DNA of 64,000 bases from Candidatus Praeruminimicrobium purgamenti (GCA_018433585.1 JAHDQW010000005.1:1-64000), one strand, 5' to 3'. Counted from the first letter of the stretch, positions 1-10,100 are shown. A program made the numbers and translations. The notes: generated from the letters alone by a model not told the origin.

Positions 1-456
1 GTTCTCGTACAAACGGTACAGTTTGCTTATTATTATCGGCTCTCCGTACCAATCCTTTTCTATCCTCGACTCTCCGCTGTTCCATTGCCCGCTTACTCTC
101 TTCTCTGTCATTATCCCGTTATCGCTTGATGTGTTGACGGGCATAGGTTCTTTGTCATCGGTATTCTCTATAGGAGATGTTGTCGATACTTCTCCGAGAC
201 TTAACATTTTATATAAATCTTTTGTTATTTTGTTTGATATTAATGTCAGGGTATCGCGGCATTCTTCAAATACACCGGTTACAGCATTGCTTACGACAGC
301 TGTCATTACCATAAAAAGACTGCCGCCTGATTCTATTGATTTTGGAATGAATCCGTTGATGACCATACACGAAAAGATTAATATTACAAGCGTTTTCCTG
401 ATTCCGCTTGTGAATAACAAATCAACTATTGATTGTCTTTCCAACAATCTTTTCAT
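1..456 (-). CDS. Unknown membrane-anchored protein, N-terminal part (runs off left edge)
   Basis: An open minus-strand frame of 152 codons begins with ATG at 456-454 and continues past position 1, so only the N-terminus is visible. An in-frame TAA lies nine codons upstream, which fixes the 5' limit. The first 20 residues are basic and polar, followed by a hydrophobic stretch at about residues 22-37 (likely one membrane segment or an uncleaved signal). The remainder is hydrophilic, with Ser/Thr/Asn-rich linker sequence around residues 90-115, ending in a Trp/Tyr-containing stretch at the edge. No family is recognised. It is divergent from hppA and has its own putative promoter. The plus-strand frame across the same bases is its shadow. 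Confidence 0.6.
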   Translation of the reverse strand, partial: MKRLLERQSIVDLLFTSGIRKTLVILIFSCMVINGFIPKSIESGGSLFMVMTAVVSNAVTGVFEECRDTLTLISNKITKDLYKMLSLGEVSTTSPIENTDDKEPMPVNTSSDNGIMTEKRVSGQWNSGESRIEKDWYGEPIIISKLYRLYEN

Positions 457-500
457 CTTTTTGTTCTCTTTTAAATTTATTTATCCTTAACTGTATGGTT

Positions 501-530
501 AGTATACATAAACCATGTGTGCTTTTTGAA
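501..530 (-). promoter_or_regulatory. Putative sigma-70 promoter of the left-edge gene
   Basis: On the minus strand a TTCAAA box (530-525) and a TATACT box (506-501) are separated by 18 bp, about 45 bases upstream of the start codon. The -10 box is good and the -35 box is moderate (4 of 6). A 6-bp inverted repeat (ATGGTT at 495-500, AACCAT at 511-516) surrounds the -10 box and could be an operator. This is read from pattern only. Confidence 0.4.
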
Positions 531-551
531 AAATAATTGTAAAATAATTGT
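530..551. repeat. Tandem 11-bp AT-rich direct repeat
   Basis: The 11-mer AAAATAATTGT occurs twice head to tail (530-540 and 541-551), between the divergent promoters of the left-edge gene and hppA. It could serve as an UP-like element or a binding site, or be simple AT-rich drift. Confidence 0.5.
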
Positions 552-581
552 AAATTCTATTTTTTGTACCTTTTTATTAAA

Positions 582-610
582 TTGACAACCCACGGGATAT
601 ATAATATAAT
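582..610 (+). promoter_or_regulatory. Consensus sigma-70 promoter of hppA
   Basis: A perfect TTGACA (582-587) and perfect TATAAT (605-610) are separated by 17 bp, 37 bp upstream of the hppA start codon. A second TATAAT overlaps at 600-605. This is the strongest promoter match in the window, suggesting high hppA expression. Confidence 0.85.
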
Positions 611-647
611 TTCTCTCAAAATATCAAAAAATAAAGGAGAAGACGCT

Positions 648-3035
648 ATGCTTTTTAGACTTAAAAATGTTTTGATGTCTTTGGCTGTAGTTGCTTTAAT
701 GTCAGTGCGAAGTTTCGCAAGCGAAGCAAATTTAGTAATGCCGGATTTATCACAAGTTTCTTTTTTAGGCGGGATTAGCGGGTCAGCGTTGTTAACTATC
801 GGTCTTTTGGTATGTATTTTCGGTCTTGCTTTCGGATTTATTCAATTTAACTCTATTAAAAAATTGCCTGTGCACAAATCTATGCTTGAAGTTTCAGAAT
901 TAATATATGAAACTTGCAAAACTTATCTTATCACTCAAGGTAAATTCATTATTATATTGGAAGCATTGCTTGCTATAATAATTTTTATCTATTTTTTCTT
1001 TTTAAGTAATTTCGCATTAATAAAAGTATTAACTATTATTTTATGCAGCATTGTAGGTATTTTAGGAAGCTATGCCGTCGCTTGGTTTGGCATGAGAATA
1101 AACACATTCGCAAATTCAAGAGCTGCTTTTGCAAGTTTAAAAGGGAAACCTTTCCCGACATTTGCAATTCCTTTAAAGTCAGGCATGTCTATAGGAATGT
1201 TGCTCATCAGTATTGAACTTTTTGTTATGCTTTCAATCCTTTTGTTTATACCTGCAGATTTTGCAGGTCCGTGTTTCATAGGATTTGCGATTGGTGAATC
1301 TTTAGGTGCATCAGTACTTAGAATCGCCGGAGGTATTTTTACAAAAATTGCAGATATCGGTTCAGATTTAATGAAAATTGTTTTTAATATAAAAGAAGAC
1401 GATGCAAGAAATCCGGGCGTTATCGCAGATTGTACAGGAGATAATGCGGGTGATTCCGTAGGACCTACGGCAGACGGTTTTGAAACTTACGGAGTAACAG
1501 GCGTAGCTTTAATAACATTTGTTATTCTCGCAGTTAAAGATCCTATTATCCAGGTCAAACTTCTTGTATGGATATTTGTAATGAGACTTATAATGGTATT
1601 GGCAAGCGCAATTTCTTACTGGCTGAACGGCAGCATAGCCAAATCAAAATATGAAAATGCCGATAAAATGAACTTTGAAGAACCTTTAACTTCACTGGTT
1701 TGGATCACATCTATAGTTTCAGTAGTATTGACATTCATAAGTTCAAATGCAATCATCGGAGATTTAGGAGAAGGACTTTGGTGGAAACTGTCAGTAATTA
1801 TAACTTGCGGAACAATGGCAGGCGCTATAATTCCTGAAGTTGTTAAAATTTTTACATCAACAAAAAGCGCATTTGTAAAAAATGTCGTTAACTCGTCAAA
1901 AAACGGGGGCGCTTCATTAAATATTCTAGCAGGTCTTACTTCCGGTAATTTCAGCGCATACTGGATGGGCCTTGTAATTATAACGCTTATGGCTGTAGCT
2001 TATGCCATCAGTTCTTTGTCGGGATTCGAAATTATGGGACATCCTGCAGTATTTGCATTCGGTCTTGTAGCTTTCGGATTTTTAGGTATGGGACCTGTTA
2101 CAATTGCGGTAGATTCATACGGACCTGTCACAGATAACGCACAATCGGTATATGAATTATCTCTTATTGAATCCCTGCCTAACATTAAAGAAGAAATAAA
2201 AAAAGATTTCGGATTTGAACCTAACTTTGATAAATCAAAACTAACATTGGAAGAAAATGACGGCGCAGGAAACACATTCAAAGCAACGGCAAAGCCTGTT
2301 TTAATAGGAACTGCAGTAGTCGGAGCCACAACTATGATATTTTCTATTATATTCACTTTAATGGCAGAAAGAGGAGAAACAGTAGTAGCGGCAAGCCTTT
2401 CGTTAATGCATGCGCCATTTCTTTTAGGTCTTATTGCTGGCGGCGCAGTAATATACTGGTTTACAGGAGCTTCTAACCACGCCGTAACAAGCGGTGCCTA
2501 CAAAGCCGTAGAATTCATTAAGAACAACATAAAACTTGACGGGGTAACAAAAGCATCAACTCAAGACAGTAAAAAAGTTGTTGAAATATGTACAAAATAT
2601 GCTCAGAAAGGTATGTTCAATTTATTTTTGGTTATATTCTTTTCAACTATTGCTTTTGCTTTTATTGAACCTTATTTCTTTATAGGATATTTAATATCAA
2701 TAGCCCTTTTCGGATTGTTTCAGGCAATATTTATGGCAAATGCCGGCGGAGCTTGGGATAATGCAAAAAAAGTTGTCGAAGTTGATATGAGAGAAAAAGG
2801 AACAGAACTTCATAAAGCAACAGTTGTAGGTGATACCGTAGGAGATCCATTTAAAGATACTTCGTCGGTAGCCTTGAACCCTATAATAAAATTCACAACA
2901 TTATTCGGACTTTTGGCTCTTGAGCTGGCTTTAGTACTTCCTGCGGCAATAAGCACAACCTTTGCTGTTATTTTCTTTATAGTATCAATCGTATTTGTAG
3001 TAAGATCTTTTACAAGTATGGTTATAAAGCAATAA
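648..3035 (+). CDS. hppA: Membrane-bound ion-translocating pyrophosphatase
   Basis: The 795-residue polytopic protein hydrolyses pyrophosphate and pumps H+ and/or Na+ across the cytoplasmic membrane. Start ATG 648 is chosen because AAAGGAG lies just upstream; a longer frame from 564 would cover the promoter. Diagnostic mPPase segments are visible: EDDARNP, then IAD..GDN.GD (D261, D265, D269), NHAVTSGAYKA, GGAWDNAKK and GDTVGDPFKDTS. Lys545 in GNTFKATAKP occupies the position where K+-independent pyrophosphatases carry Lys. The family motif D-x7-K-x-E is changed: D236, D240 and K243 are present, but one residue is missing before K and the Glu position is V245. The N-terminus resembles a signal sequence. 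Ion specificity cannot be read from sequence alone. Confidence 0.93.
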   Translation: MLFRLKNVLMSLAVVALMSVRSFASEANLVMPDLSQVSFLGGISGSALLTIGLLVCIFGLAFGFIQFNSIKKLPVHKSMLEVSELIYETCKTYLITQGKFIIILEALLAIIIFIYFFFLSNFALIKVLTIILCSIVGILGSYAVAWFGMRINTFANSRAAFASLKGKPFPTFAIPLKSGMSIGMLLISIELFVMLSILLFIPADFAGPCFIGFAIGESLGASVLRIAGGIFTKIADIGSDLMKIVFNIKEDDARNPGVIADCTGDNAGDSVGPTADGFETYGVTGVALITFVILAVKDPIIQVKLLVWIFVMRLIMVLASAISYWLNGSIAKSKYENADKMNFEEPLTSLVWITSIVSVVLTFISSNAIIGDLGEGLWWKLSVIITCGTMAGAIIPEVVKIFTSTKSAFVKNVVNSSKNGGASLNILAGLTSGNFSAYWMGLVIITLMAVAYAISSLSGFEIMGHPAVFAFGLVAFGFLGMGPVTIAVDSYGPVTDNAQSVYELSLIESLPNIKEEIKKDFGFEPNFDKSKLTLEENDGAGNTFKATAKPVLIGTAVVGATTMIFSIIFTLMAERGETVVAASLSLMHAPFLLGLIAGGAVIYWFTGASNHAVTSGAYKAVEFIKNNIKLDGVTKASTQDSKKVVEICTKYAQKGMFNLFLVIFFSTIAFAFIEPYFFIGYLISIALFGLFQAIFMANAGGAWDNAKKVVEVDMREKGTELHKATVVGDTVGDPFKDTSSVALNPIIKFTTLFGLLALELALVLPAAISTTFAVIFFIVSIVFVVRSFTSMVIKQ

Positions 3036-3055
3036 TTATTAATTAAAACAAAAAA

Positions 3056-3085
3056 AATACAGATAGATTAATATCTATCTGTATT
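3056..3085. terminator. Bidirectional intrinsic terminator between hppA and uvrC
   Basis: A perfect 13-bp stem (3056-3068 with 3073-3085) with a 4-nt loop is flanked by an A tract on the left and a T tract on the right. It can therefore end both hppA (+) and the convergent murJ-uvrC transcript (-). Confidence 0.9.
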
Positions 3086-3101
3086 TTTTTATCTTTTTTG
3101 T

Positions 3102-4403
3102 TTATTTTTGTAAAAAATCTTTAGCCCTTAATTGCTTATGAAAAGTAATTGCAAATCTGTGAGCTTCATCTCTTACAGCCTGCAGCAATCGTAAAGCTAA
3201 AAGATTTTTCCCTAAAATAAGAGGCTTGCTTTTACCGGTCATAAAAATTTCTTCATTTTGCTTTGCAAGAGATATCAAAGGAATATATATTCCTATTTCA
3301 TTTAAAGCCGCTTCTGCCGAAGCCAACTGTCCCTTACCTCCGTCAACGACAATTAAATCCGGAAATTTTTCATTTTTTCTAACAATTGAAGAATATCTTC
3401 TGAAAACAGCTTCTTTCATCATTGCAAAATCATTTATTCCGGAAACAGTTTCTATCTTAAATTTTCTGTAACCGCTTTTATCGGGCTTACCGTTAGTAAA
3501 TTTAACCATTGAAGCTACCGGATTTGTTCCCGATGTATTCGAAATGTCAAAACATTCTATAACAACAGGCAAGCTTTTTAATTTCAAAACCTGCTTCAAT
3601 TCCTGCAAAGCATCAGTCTTGGAAATATACTGATTTATCTCTTCAATATTAATTTCAGTAACAGTAACCCTTTCAGCCATTGACTTTATTGCAAATAATC
3701 TGTCTCTTATTTCTTTTGCTTTTTCGTATTCCTGATTTTTACTTTCCAAAAGCATCTGCTTTTCCCAAATTTTTTCCAATTTATTAAACTTGCCTTTTAA
3801 AAACAATTCTGTTTCTTTTAAATTATTTTTATAAACTTTTGAGGATATATGTCCCATACAAGGAGCGTAACATAAATCCGTATGATAATAAAGACACGAT
3901 TTTACTTTTGATATGTCAGGCAATAGATTTTGTGAAAAAGACATTTTGCAAGGTCTTATTTTAAATATTTTATTCAGCCAGAAAATTAATTTTTTAATAT
4001 AAGTTATCTGCGGGTACGGACCGAAATATAAACCGCCGTCGTTAAGAAGTTTTCTGGAAATTATCAATCTTGGGAAATCTTCATTCATAGTTAATTTAAT
4101 ATACGGATAAGACTTGTCATCTTTCCACATTGAGTTAAAATGCGGCTGCACTTTTTTTATCAATTCTCGTTCTACAAGAAGAGCTTCTCTCTCAGAAGAA
4201 CAAAGAATATAATTGATTGTTGTCATTGCGCTTATTATGGAAGCCGATTTGCTGTTTATGTCAGAATGGAAATATGAAGTAATTCTGTTTTTTAAATCTT
4301 TTGCTTTGCCGATATATATAATATTTGCGGCAGAATCTCTCATTATATATACGCCTGGAAGATGAGGAATATTCTCGGTATAATTATTGACAGTTTTTTG
4401 CAT
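3102..4403 (-). CDS. uvrC: UvrC-type excinuclease subunit, shortened form
   Basis: UvrC makes the two incisions flanking a DNA lesion in UvrABC nucleotide excision repair. The 433-residue protein has an N-terminal GIY-YIG nuclease (PGVYIM and IYIGKAK within the first 40 residues), a UVR UvrB-interaction helix around residue 215, and an RNase H-like second nuclease (ECFDISNTSGTNPVAS; DEAHRFA). Family members are usually near 600 residues. Here the stretch between the UVR motif and the RNase H domain is compressed, and the protein stops right after the RNase H domain, so the C-terminal helix-hairpin-helix tandem is absent. The terminator follows directly, with no remnant of the missing part. 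The start overlaps murJ by 20 bases, suggesting translational coupling. Confidence 0.88.
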   Translation of the reverse strand: MQKTVNNYTENIPHLPGVYIMRDSAANIIYIGKAKDLKNRITSYFHSDINSKSASIISAMTTINYILCSSEREALLVERELIKKVQPHFNSMWKDDKSYPYIKLTMNEDFPRLIISRKLLNDGGLYFGPYPQITYIKKLIFWLNKIFKIRPCKMSFSQNLLPDISKVKSCLYYHTDLCYAPCMGHISSKVYKNNLKETELFLKGKFNKLEKIWEKQMLLESKNQEYEKAKEIRDRLFAIKSMAERVTVTEINIEEINQYISKTDALQELKQVLKLKSLPVVIECFDISNTSGTNPVASMVKFTNGKPDKSGYRKFKIETVSGINDFAMMKEAVFRRYSSIVRKNEKFPDLIVVDGGKGQLASAEAALNEIGIYIPLISLAKQNEEIFMTGKSKPLILGKNLLALRLLQAVRDEAHRFAITFHKQLRAKDFLQK

Positions 4404-5946
4404 TGTTTTTTTTATACAAACTATTTTGCAACTGTTCTATTTCAGGAGATTTTAATAATTTTGCAACAACTATAAAAGATACTATACCGGCAAGAATTGA
4501 AATGATTAACGATATAAATAACGGCGCAAAATTCAATTGAATAATTTCATAAGAAATTAATCCCATCACAGCCGAAGCCGCCAAACCTTTAGCTGTCGAA
4601 ACCATAATCGTTTTTATTCCCATTCTTCCGATTCTTAACCTCAATTTATGAGCCAGCATTATTACGTTAATATAAGAGCATACTGCGGTTGCCAAAGCCA
4701 AGCCTCCTACTCCCAAAACTCTCATCAAAGCAACACATAAAAGCACATGCATAAACATTACGACAAAAGCTATTTTCACAGGAGTTTTTGTATCCTGAAA
4801 AGAAAAAAACGTATTAGCCAATACTTTTGATATCGCATAAGCAGGAAGCCCCAAAACATAATAAAACAATGCCTGATTTGTAATTATTGTAGCAAATCTG
4901 TCAAATTTTCCTCTTTCAAATAAGACCTGTACGACAGGCATACCTATAACCATTAATCCTACAGTTGCCGGAAGAAGAGCTATAATTGAAAATCTTATTG
5001 AAAAATTTAAGGTCTGCTTCATTTCGTCTATATTGTTTTGGGCAACGGCTTTTGACATCAAAGGCAGAGAAACCGTCGCCATTGCCAATCCGAAAATAGC
5101 AAGAGGCAGCTGCATAAGTCTGTTTGAATAATATAAAGCCGTAATTGATCCGTCCCCTAAAAAAGATGCGCAGATAGTATCGACAAAACTGTTTATCTGA
5201 TCAACCGAAATTCCGATAACAGAAGGAATCATAAGTAAAGCTATCTTCTTTACACCGGGATGATTAAAATTAAAATTAAACCTCAATTTCCAACCAAGCT
5301 GCTTAAAGGTAGGATATTGCATAATAAAATGTCCCAATCCGCCGAAAATTACGCTTATTGCAAGTCCTTTTATCTGATTTGAAGGAGACAACAAAGGAGC
5401 TATTGCCAAGACATATATGATTTCTGCAAAACTTAAATTTGCAGGGGCAAAAGCCGGAATAAAAAAAGAGTTCAGTGTATTCAGTAAAGCCTGTAACATC
5501 GCAGCAAGACAAATGAACAACAGAAAAGGAAACATTAAACGCGTAAGGTCTATTGTAAGCTGCAACTTATCAGGATCTGATGTAAATCCGTATGCAATTA
5601 TCTTGACCAGCAACGGAGAAAAGAACATGCCCAATACCGTGATAACTATTAAAAGCAGCGTTAAAATTGTAAAAACGACATCTATTAATTTTTGTGCTTC
5701 TTCTTTTGGCTTTGTGTGCAGATATTCTGAAAACACGGGAATCAGAGCAGGTGAAAAAGAACCTTCCCCCAGCATTCTTCTTACAAGATTCGGAATTCTG
5801 AAAGCAGCATAAAAAGCATCGGCAAACATTCCGGCGCCAAACAAATAAGCGACAAGCATATCTCTTATATATCCAAACACTCTAGAGATTGCCGTACCGA
5901 AGCTGACGCTGCCCGCATATTTAACAACTTTCTTGATTTCTTCCAT
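4384..5946 (-). CDS. murJ: Lipid II flippase MurJ
   Basis: This 520-residue, highly hydrophobic protein with about 14 membrane helices belongs to the MurJ/MviN branch of the MOP superfamily, which moves lipid II across the cytoplasmic membrane for peptidoglycan synthesis. Typical segments are the N-terminal SFGTAISRVFGYIRDMLVA stretch, the FRIPNLVRRMLGEGSFSPALIPVF-type loop, and the second-half GMPVVQVLFERGKF motif. Length is normal. Its 3' end overlaps uvrC. No strong Shine-Dalgarno is seen before ATG 5946. Confidence 0.93.
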   Translation of the reverse strand: MEEIKKVVKYAGSVSFGTAISRVFGYIRDMLVAYLFGAGMFADAFYAAFRIPNLVRRMLGEGSFSPALIPVFSEYLHTKPKEEAQKLIDVVFTILTLLLIVITVLGMFFSPLLVKIIAYGFTSDPDKLQLTIDLTRLMFPFLLFICLAAMLQALLNTLNSFFIPAFAPANLSFAEIIYVLAIAPLLSPSNQIKGLAISVIFGGLGHFIMQYPTFKQLGWKLRFNFNFNHPGVKKIALLMIPSVIGISVDQINSFVDTICASFLGDGSITALYYSNRLMQLPLAIFGLAMATVSLPLMSKAVAQNNIDEMKQTLNFSIRFSIIALLPATVGLMVIGMPVVQVLFERGKFDRFATIITNQALFYYVLGLPAYAISKVLANTFFSFQDTKTPVKIAFVVMFMHVLLCVALMRVLGVGGLALATAVCSYINVIMLAHKLRLRIGRMGIKTIMVSTAKGLAASAVMGLISYEIIQLNFAPLFISLIISILAGIVSFIVVAKLLKSPEIEQLQNSLYKKNNAKNCQ

Positions 5947-5970
5947 TTTAGAAAAGATTATACAAAAATA

Positions 5971-6004
5971 AAAAAGCCGATACTATTTAAAATATCGGCT
6001 TTTT
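5971..6004 (-). terminator. Intrinsic terminator downstream of rpsT
   Basis: A 12-bp stem (5971-5982 with 5993-6004; core AGCCGATA/TATCGGCT) has a 10-nt loop, with A runs and T runs inside and beside the stem. It lies just downstream of rpsT on the minus strand and upstream of murJ. Confidence 0.82.
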
Positions 6005-6016
6005 GTATATTTTTAA

Positions 6017-6292
6017 TTATATTGAAGCGACTAACTTTGAAAGTCTTGCTTTTTGGTTAGATGCTGCATTTTTATGAATAACATTCTTCTTTTCAGCTTT
6101 ATCCCATTCAGAAAAAGCACTCTTAAGGGCTGCTTTTGCCGCTTCAGCATCTTTTGCTTTTACGGCTGCTTCAACTTTTTTTGCCATAGTTTTTATTTTA
6201 CTTTTTGTTGCAACGTTTCTAACTGTTCTCTTTTCAGCTTTTCTGACTTCTTTAAGTGCAGAAGTATGTCTTCCCGTTTTCAATTTTGCCAT
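6017..6292 (-). CDS. rpsT: 30S ribosomal protein S20
   Basis: The 91-residue, Lys/Ala-rich basic protein matches S20, a primary 16S rRNA-binding protein of the small subunit: N-terminal MAKLKTGRHTSALKEVRK, central KSKIKTMAKKVEAAVKAKD, and C-terminal HKNAASNQKARLSKL. Start ATG 6292 is preferred over an ATG four codons upstream because GGAGG sits 5-6 bases before it. It has its own promoter and terminator, so it is probably monocistronic. Confidence 0.95.
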   Translation of the reverse strand: MAKLKTGRHTSALKEVRKAEKRTVRNVATKSKIKTMAKKVEAAVKAKDAEAAKAALKSAFSEWDKAEKKNVIHKNAASNQKARLSKLVASI

Positions 6293-6346
6293 TATATCCT
6301 CCAAAAGATATCCATGTAATTAATTAAATATAAATTTAGATTATAA

Positions 6347-6375
6347 ATTTTACATTTTTATGAATAGATAGTCAA
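6347..6375 (-). promoter_or_regulatory. Sigma-70 promoter of rpsT
   Basis: On the minus strand TTGACT (6375-6370) and TAAAAT (6352-6347) are separated by exactly 17 bp, about 55 bases upstream of rpsT. Confidence 0.7.
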
Positions 6376-6395
6376 ATACGTTTCAATATACTATT

Positions 6396-7118
6396 TTACT
6401 TTGCTCTTGCTATAGTAACGGCATAAACTTTTTTTGCTTTAGATTTCTTTAAAATTTTTGAGCACTGGTTGATTGTAGTGCAGGTTGTAGCTACATCATC
6501 AACCAGTAAAACCTTTTTACCTTTTATAAAATCTGCGTACTTGTCGCTTAAAACAAAATTATTCTCTAAATTTTTTTCTCTTTCTTGACGTCCAAGCCCG
6601 AATTGTGCTTTTGTGTTTTTTTTACGGAACAAAATATCTTTACATACGGGTTTATTTAAATATCTTCCTATATGTTTTGCAAGTAAAAAAGACTGGTTGT
6701 ATCCTCTCCTGAATTGTTTTATAAAATGGAGAGGTACTGGAATAATAATATCTATGTCTTTGCACCATTCTTCTTTTATTATTAATTTTGACATAGAGCA
6801 TGCAAAATCAGCCGCCAAAAAAGTCCTGTCCGAATATTTGAATTTTTTTATAACTTTTTTTATTTTGTCTTGATAAACATAAGGAGCTTTTAGCACTTCA
6901 AAATATATATTTTTGCCGTCTTTACAGTCATAACAATGAGCCCCTCCGTCTTTCAACGGAGCCGAGCATCTCTTGCATATAAGTCCTTTGTTTTTTTCAA
7001 ATCCGTCAAAACAAGAATTACAAATATTGTTTTTTCCGTTAAAAGGCAATGTTTTCCCGCAGGAAGCGCAAGTCCTTGGAAAAATTATTGACATTAAAAA
7101 TAATATTATATTTTTCAT
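6396..7118 (-). CDS. comF: ComF family phosphoribosyltransferase-like protein
   Basis: The 240-residue protein has the ComF layout. An N-terminal zinc-binding part carries paired Cys motifs (CASC, CNSC, CKRC, CYDC within the first 65 residues). A PRTase-fold domain follows, with IPVPLH, the RRGYNQ stretch and the PRPP-binding loop VLLVDDVATTCTT. ComF proteins help import single-stranded DNA in naturally competent bacteria, but they are also widespread in species with no known competence. No other competence gene is seen nearby. It is the last gene of the minus-strand run and starts 2 bases after the sprA-like stop codon. Confidence 0.85.
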   Translation of the reverse strand: MKNIILFLMSIIFPRTCASCGKTLPFNGKNNICNSCFDGFEKNKGLICKRCSAPLKDGGAHCYDCKDGKNIYFEVLKAPYVYQDKIKKVIKKFKYSDRTFLAADFACSMSKLIIKEEWCKDIDIIIPVPLHFIKQFRRGYNQSFLLAKHIGRYLNKPVCKDILFRKKNTKAQFGLGRQEREKNLENNFVLSDKYADFIKGKKVLLVDDVATTCTTINQCSKILKKSKAKKVYAVTIARAK

Positions 7119-7120
7119 TA

Positions 7121-10100
7121 TTAAAACTGAATTGTTAACTTGCTTGCAAGCTCGATTAACGTATAATTTTGATCAGGAACATAAGTATACACATATCTTG
7201 ACCATCCGGCTCCTAAAGTAAACCTGAAATTCTTTGATATTTCATAATCCGTAGATATCTTTAAGCCGTAATTCTGCAAATTATTATCCTCCACATTAAC
7301 GGCAGAACTCTGAGTTTTATAAAAAATGCTTGAATCAAATATTATTCTGTTTTTTAGCGGAATAACTCCGAAAAAAGGCACCTTCATACCTGACGGGAAC
7401 AACAAATCAGATGTAATTTGCCCCGTAACATTATTGGCAAAAATCTGGCTTGATAAATTCCCTGTTGAATTTTTTTCCCATTGCTGGGAATTTTCATATC
7501 TTAAACTCATTCTCCATTGTTTGATATCTAACGCTCCCTGTACCGCCCATTCAAAAGTTTCACCTTCGCCGATTAATATTCTTTTTGAAAGATCAGTTTC
7601 TTGTGTCGTAGTTATTGCTGTTTCAAAAAGAGTGTCAACTTTTTTTAAAATTTTAAATTTATAATCTCCGCCGTACATTATGCTGTCTTCGTAAGAAGCA
7701 TTTGCAACAGTACTTGTTTTCTTGTTATGTTTAAGATTCAGCTGCGTATCTGAAATAAGCTGCGTATCAAATATTTTTTCAAGTCTTGAAAATCCGATTA
7801 ATATATCAGGCCATGTTTTTGTATATGCATCTTTATAAGTTCCGGTAATGTACGATTCTTCCTCACCTTCCGTAAAAGTAAAGCTTAAAGTCATAGTTTT
7901 TATAGGCAAAAGAGCTCCCTGTAAATCAAAAGTTTCAAAAGGATTGTATCTACCGATAATTCTCCTGTCGTCTCTCTGAACAACACTTTTTACAGTATAC
8001 GTACTCGTAGAATAAGTAGGCAAAATATCTTTCATTAAATTGCCTCTTATCCACAATTTATCGACCGCAAAACCTATTGACGAAAAATCTTTTTCAACAT
8101 TTGAATAAGCATCGGAATCCTGCATTCTGTAAGACGTTGTAAAATTCAACGATTTTAAATACGGCGAATTTACAATATCTCTTGCCTGAAGGTTCCATGT
8201 AAATTCTGTAGTTCCAGTCCTTTCTATATATTTTTTTTGCCCCGGATAAATAATATTTGCCGTATCCGAGCTGTAATTTAAATCATAAGTTTCCTTTGTA
8301 TTAACGCTGTAAATAACACTTGGCTGAAACCATTTGGCAACCTGGAAATTTAAACTTGCTCCTATATCCTGATTCAAAGATTTATCATAATCTACTTCCT
8401 GTTTTTCAAAATATTCTTTATTTTTTTCATTGACTTTTGTAAGAACATATCCCGGAGAAAATATAACTTTGTCAAATATCTTAAAAGGAGTCTTAAATCC
8501 CCAAGTTTCAGTTTTTTCAAGAGTTAAGAAATCATCAACATCCATATACTTTCTGAAAGTATCCAAATCTAAAAAAGTATTTGAATCCTGAATAGGTTCA
8601 TCAGGATATACTTTATAAAATGAATTTTTAACTTTATAATCCCATGTAATACTTGTAGGAAGAATATCTAACTCAACCGGATTCAAGTAGATCAAATTTG
8701 CATATACAGTCTCGGCATCTTCAAGCCTTTCTATTTTTTCTGTGTCTTTAATTGCTCTTGTATATTGAAGAGAAATTTTAGGTAAATCAGTACCGGCTGA
8801 CAAAACTGTTTCCGCCTGTCCTGTATAAGCGACAACTCTTCCTTCGTCAAGAACTGAAACCGTGTCGGATTGATTTTCCAAAGCTAAAGGCGTAATAGTT
8901 TTAGTCTTAGTAAGAGAAGCTTTTAAAGGCAAAACTTCTATGCCGTCAAGATTAATGCCTTTAAAAGTAACGGCTGCATAATCTTCCAGATATTCTCTGT
9001 TATAAGTGCCCGGAGCAAATGTTTCAAAATCCTTGTCTATACTTTTTCTGTTCAAATCCAAAGTAACCGGACCGACGTTGCCGGTTCCGTCCCATTTTAA
9101 ATTAAGTCCGACCTTCCAAGCATTACCGTCTTTACTTTTAGCTCCCTTTACATGTATTTCATTTACCCAAATTTCACCGGCATCAGCCTGTTTTGTTTTT
9201 ATCCCGGTTTGAATAAAAGACACCTGCTGCAGGGAAGGTGTTCCTGTCTTTGAAATATGAGTATCTTCGCTGCTCCATTCAGCAGTAGCTCCATATCCTG
9301 TTTGTTTTATTGAAATTAACGTCCATTTACCTTTTAAATCTTCGGTTATAGGCAGCGTATATTGATAGTAGTTATCGCTGTCTCCTCCGACTCTCATTAT
9401 GAAATCGCTTTCATTGCCGGAAGAAATCGCGGTGGATGAAGAAACATACAGGAAAAATTTAAAATTTTCATAATTTGAAATATTTATCGCGCTTGTATAC
9501 GTTGTTTTTGCATAAAATTCATCATTTGAAGAACTCGAGTCATAAAGCAAATCCAGCGATTGTTCGTCTCTTACAGTACCGGCATTTATATCGTATAAAC
9601 TTTGATAATCAGAATTCGTCAGCAATGATACATATTTTGGATCATCTCTGCCTATTGAAGATATTTCGAAATCGCTTAACGAATTAGATTTAATTGAAGT
9701 CCATTTGTTTCCGACGACAGAAACTTTGCCTATTGTCATGATTCCCTGCCTGTCTCCGGACAAAGTTATTCTTGCAATTTTTATATTTCTCCACAAATCT
9801 TTGTCAGCATCGGTTGTAAGATTCAGAGGAATTTGTATTTTCTGCCAGGTAGTTTTTGTTTTATCAGCATAATCGTTTAAAATAAAACTGTTAAGATTAG
9901 ATTCATACTTGTCCAAAATATTGTTTGTATTAATGTCTTCTGTATCCAGTTTACCGTTATTTGCCCCTATCTTAGATACTCCGTAAGCAGCAGTTTTATT
10001 TTTAAAACTTCTTCCTATATCTTCCCACGGGCTTATTATTCCGTCTCCGTTAGTGTCTTCTGTATCAAGAACTGAATTCCTGTCGGAATCTTCATTTATT

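Noticed and set aside
23-490. Plus-strand 155-codon frame at the left edge
   Set aside because: It is the shadow of the minus-strand frame, which has a signal-anchor start, an upstream in-frame stop, and a promoter.
564-647. Longer hppA start
   Set aside because: It would place the consensus promoter inside the coding region; ATG 648 has a Shine-Dalgarno.
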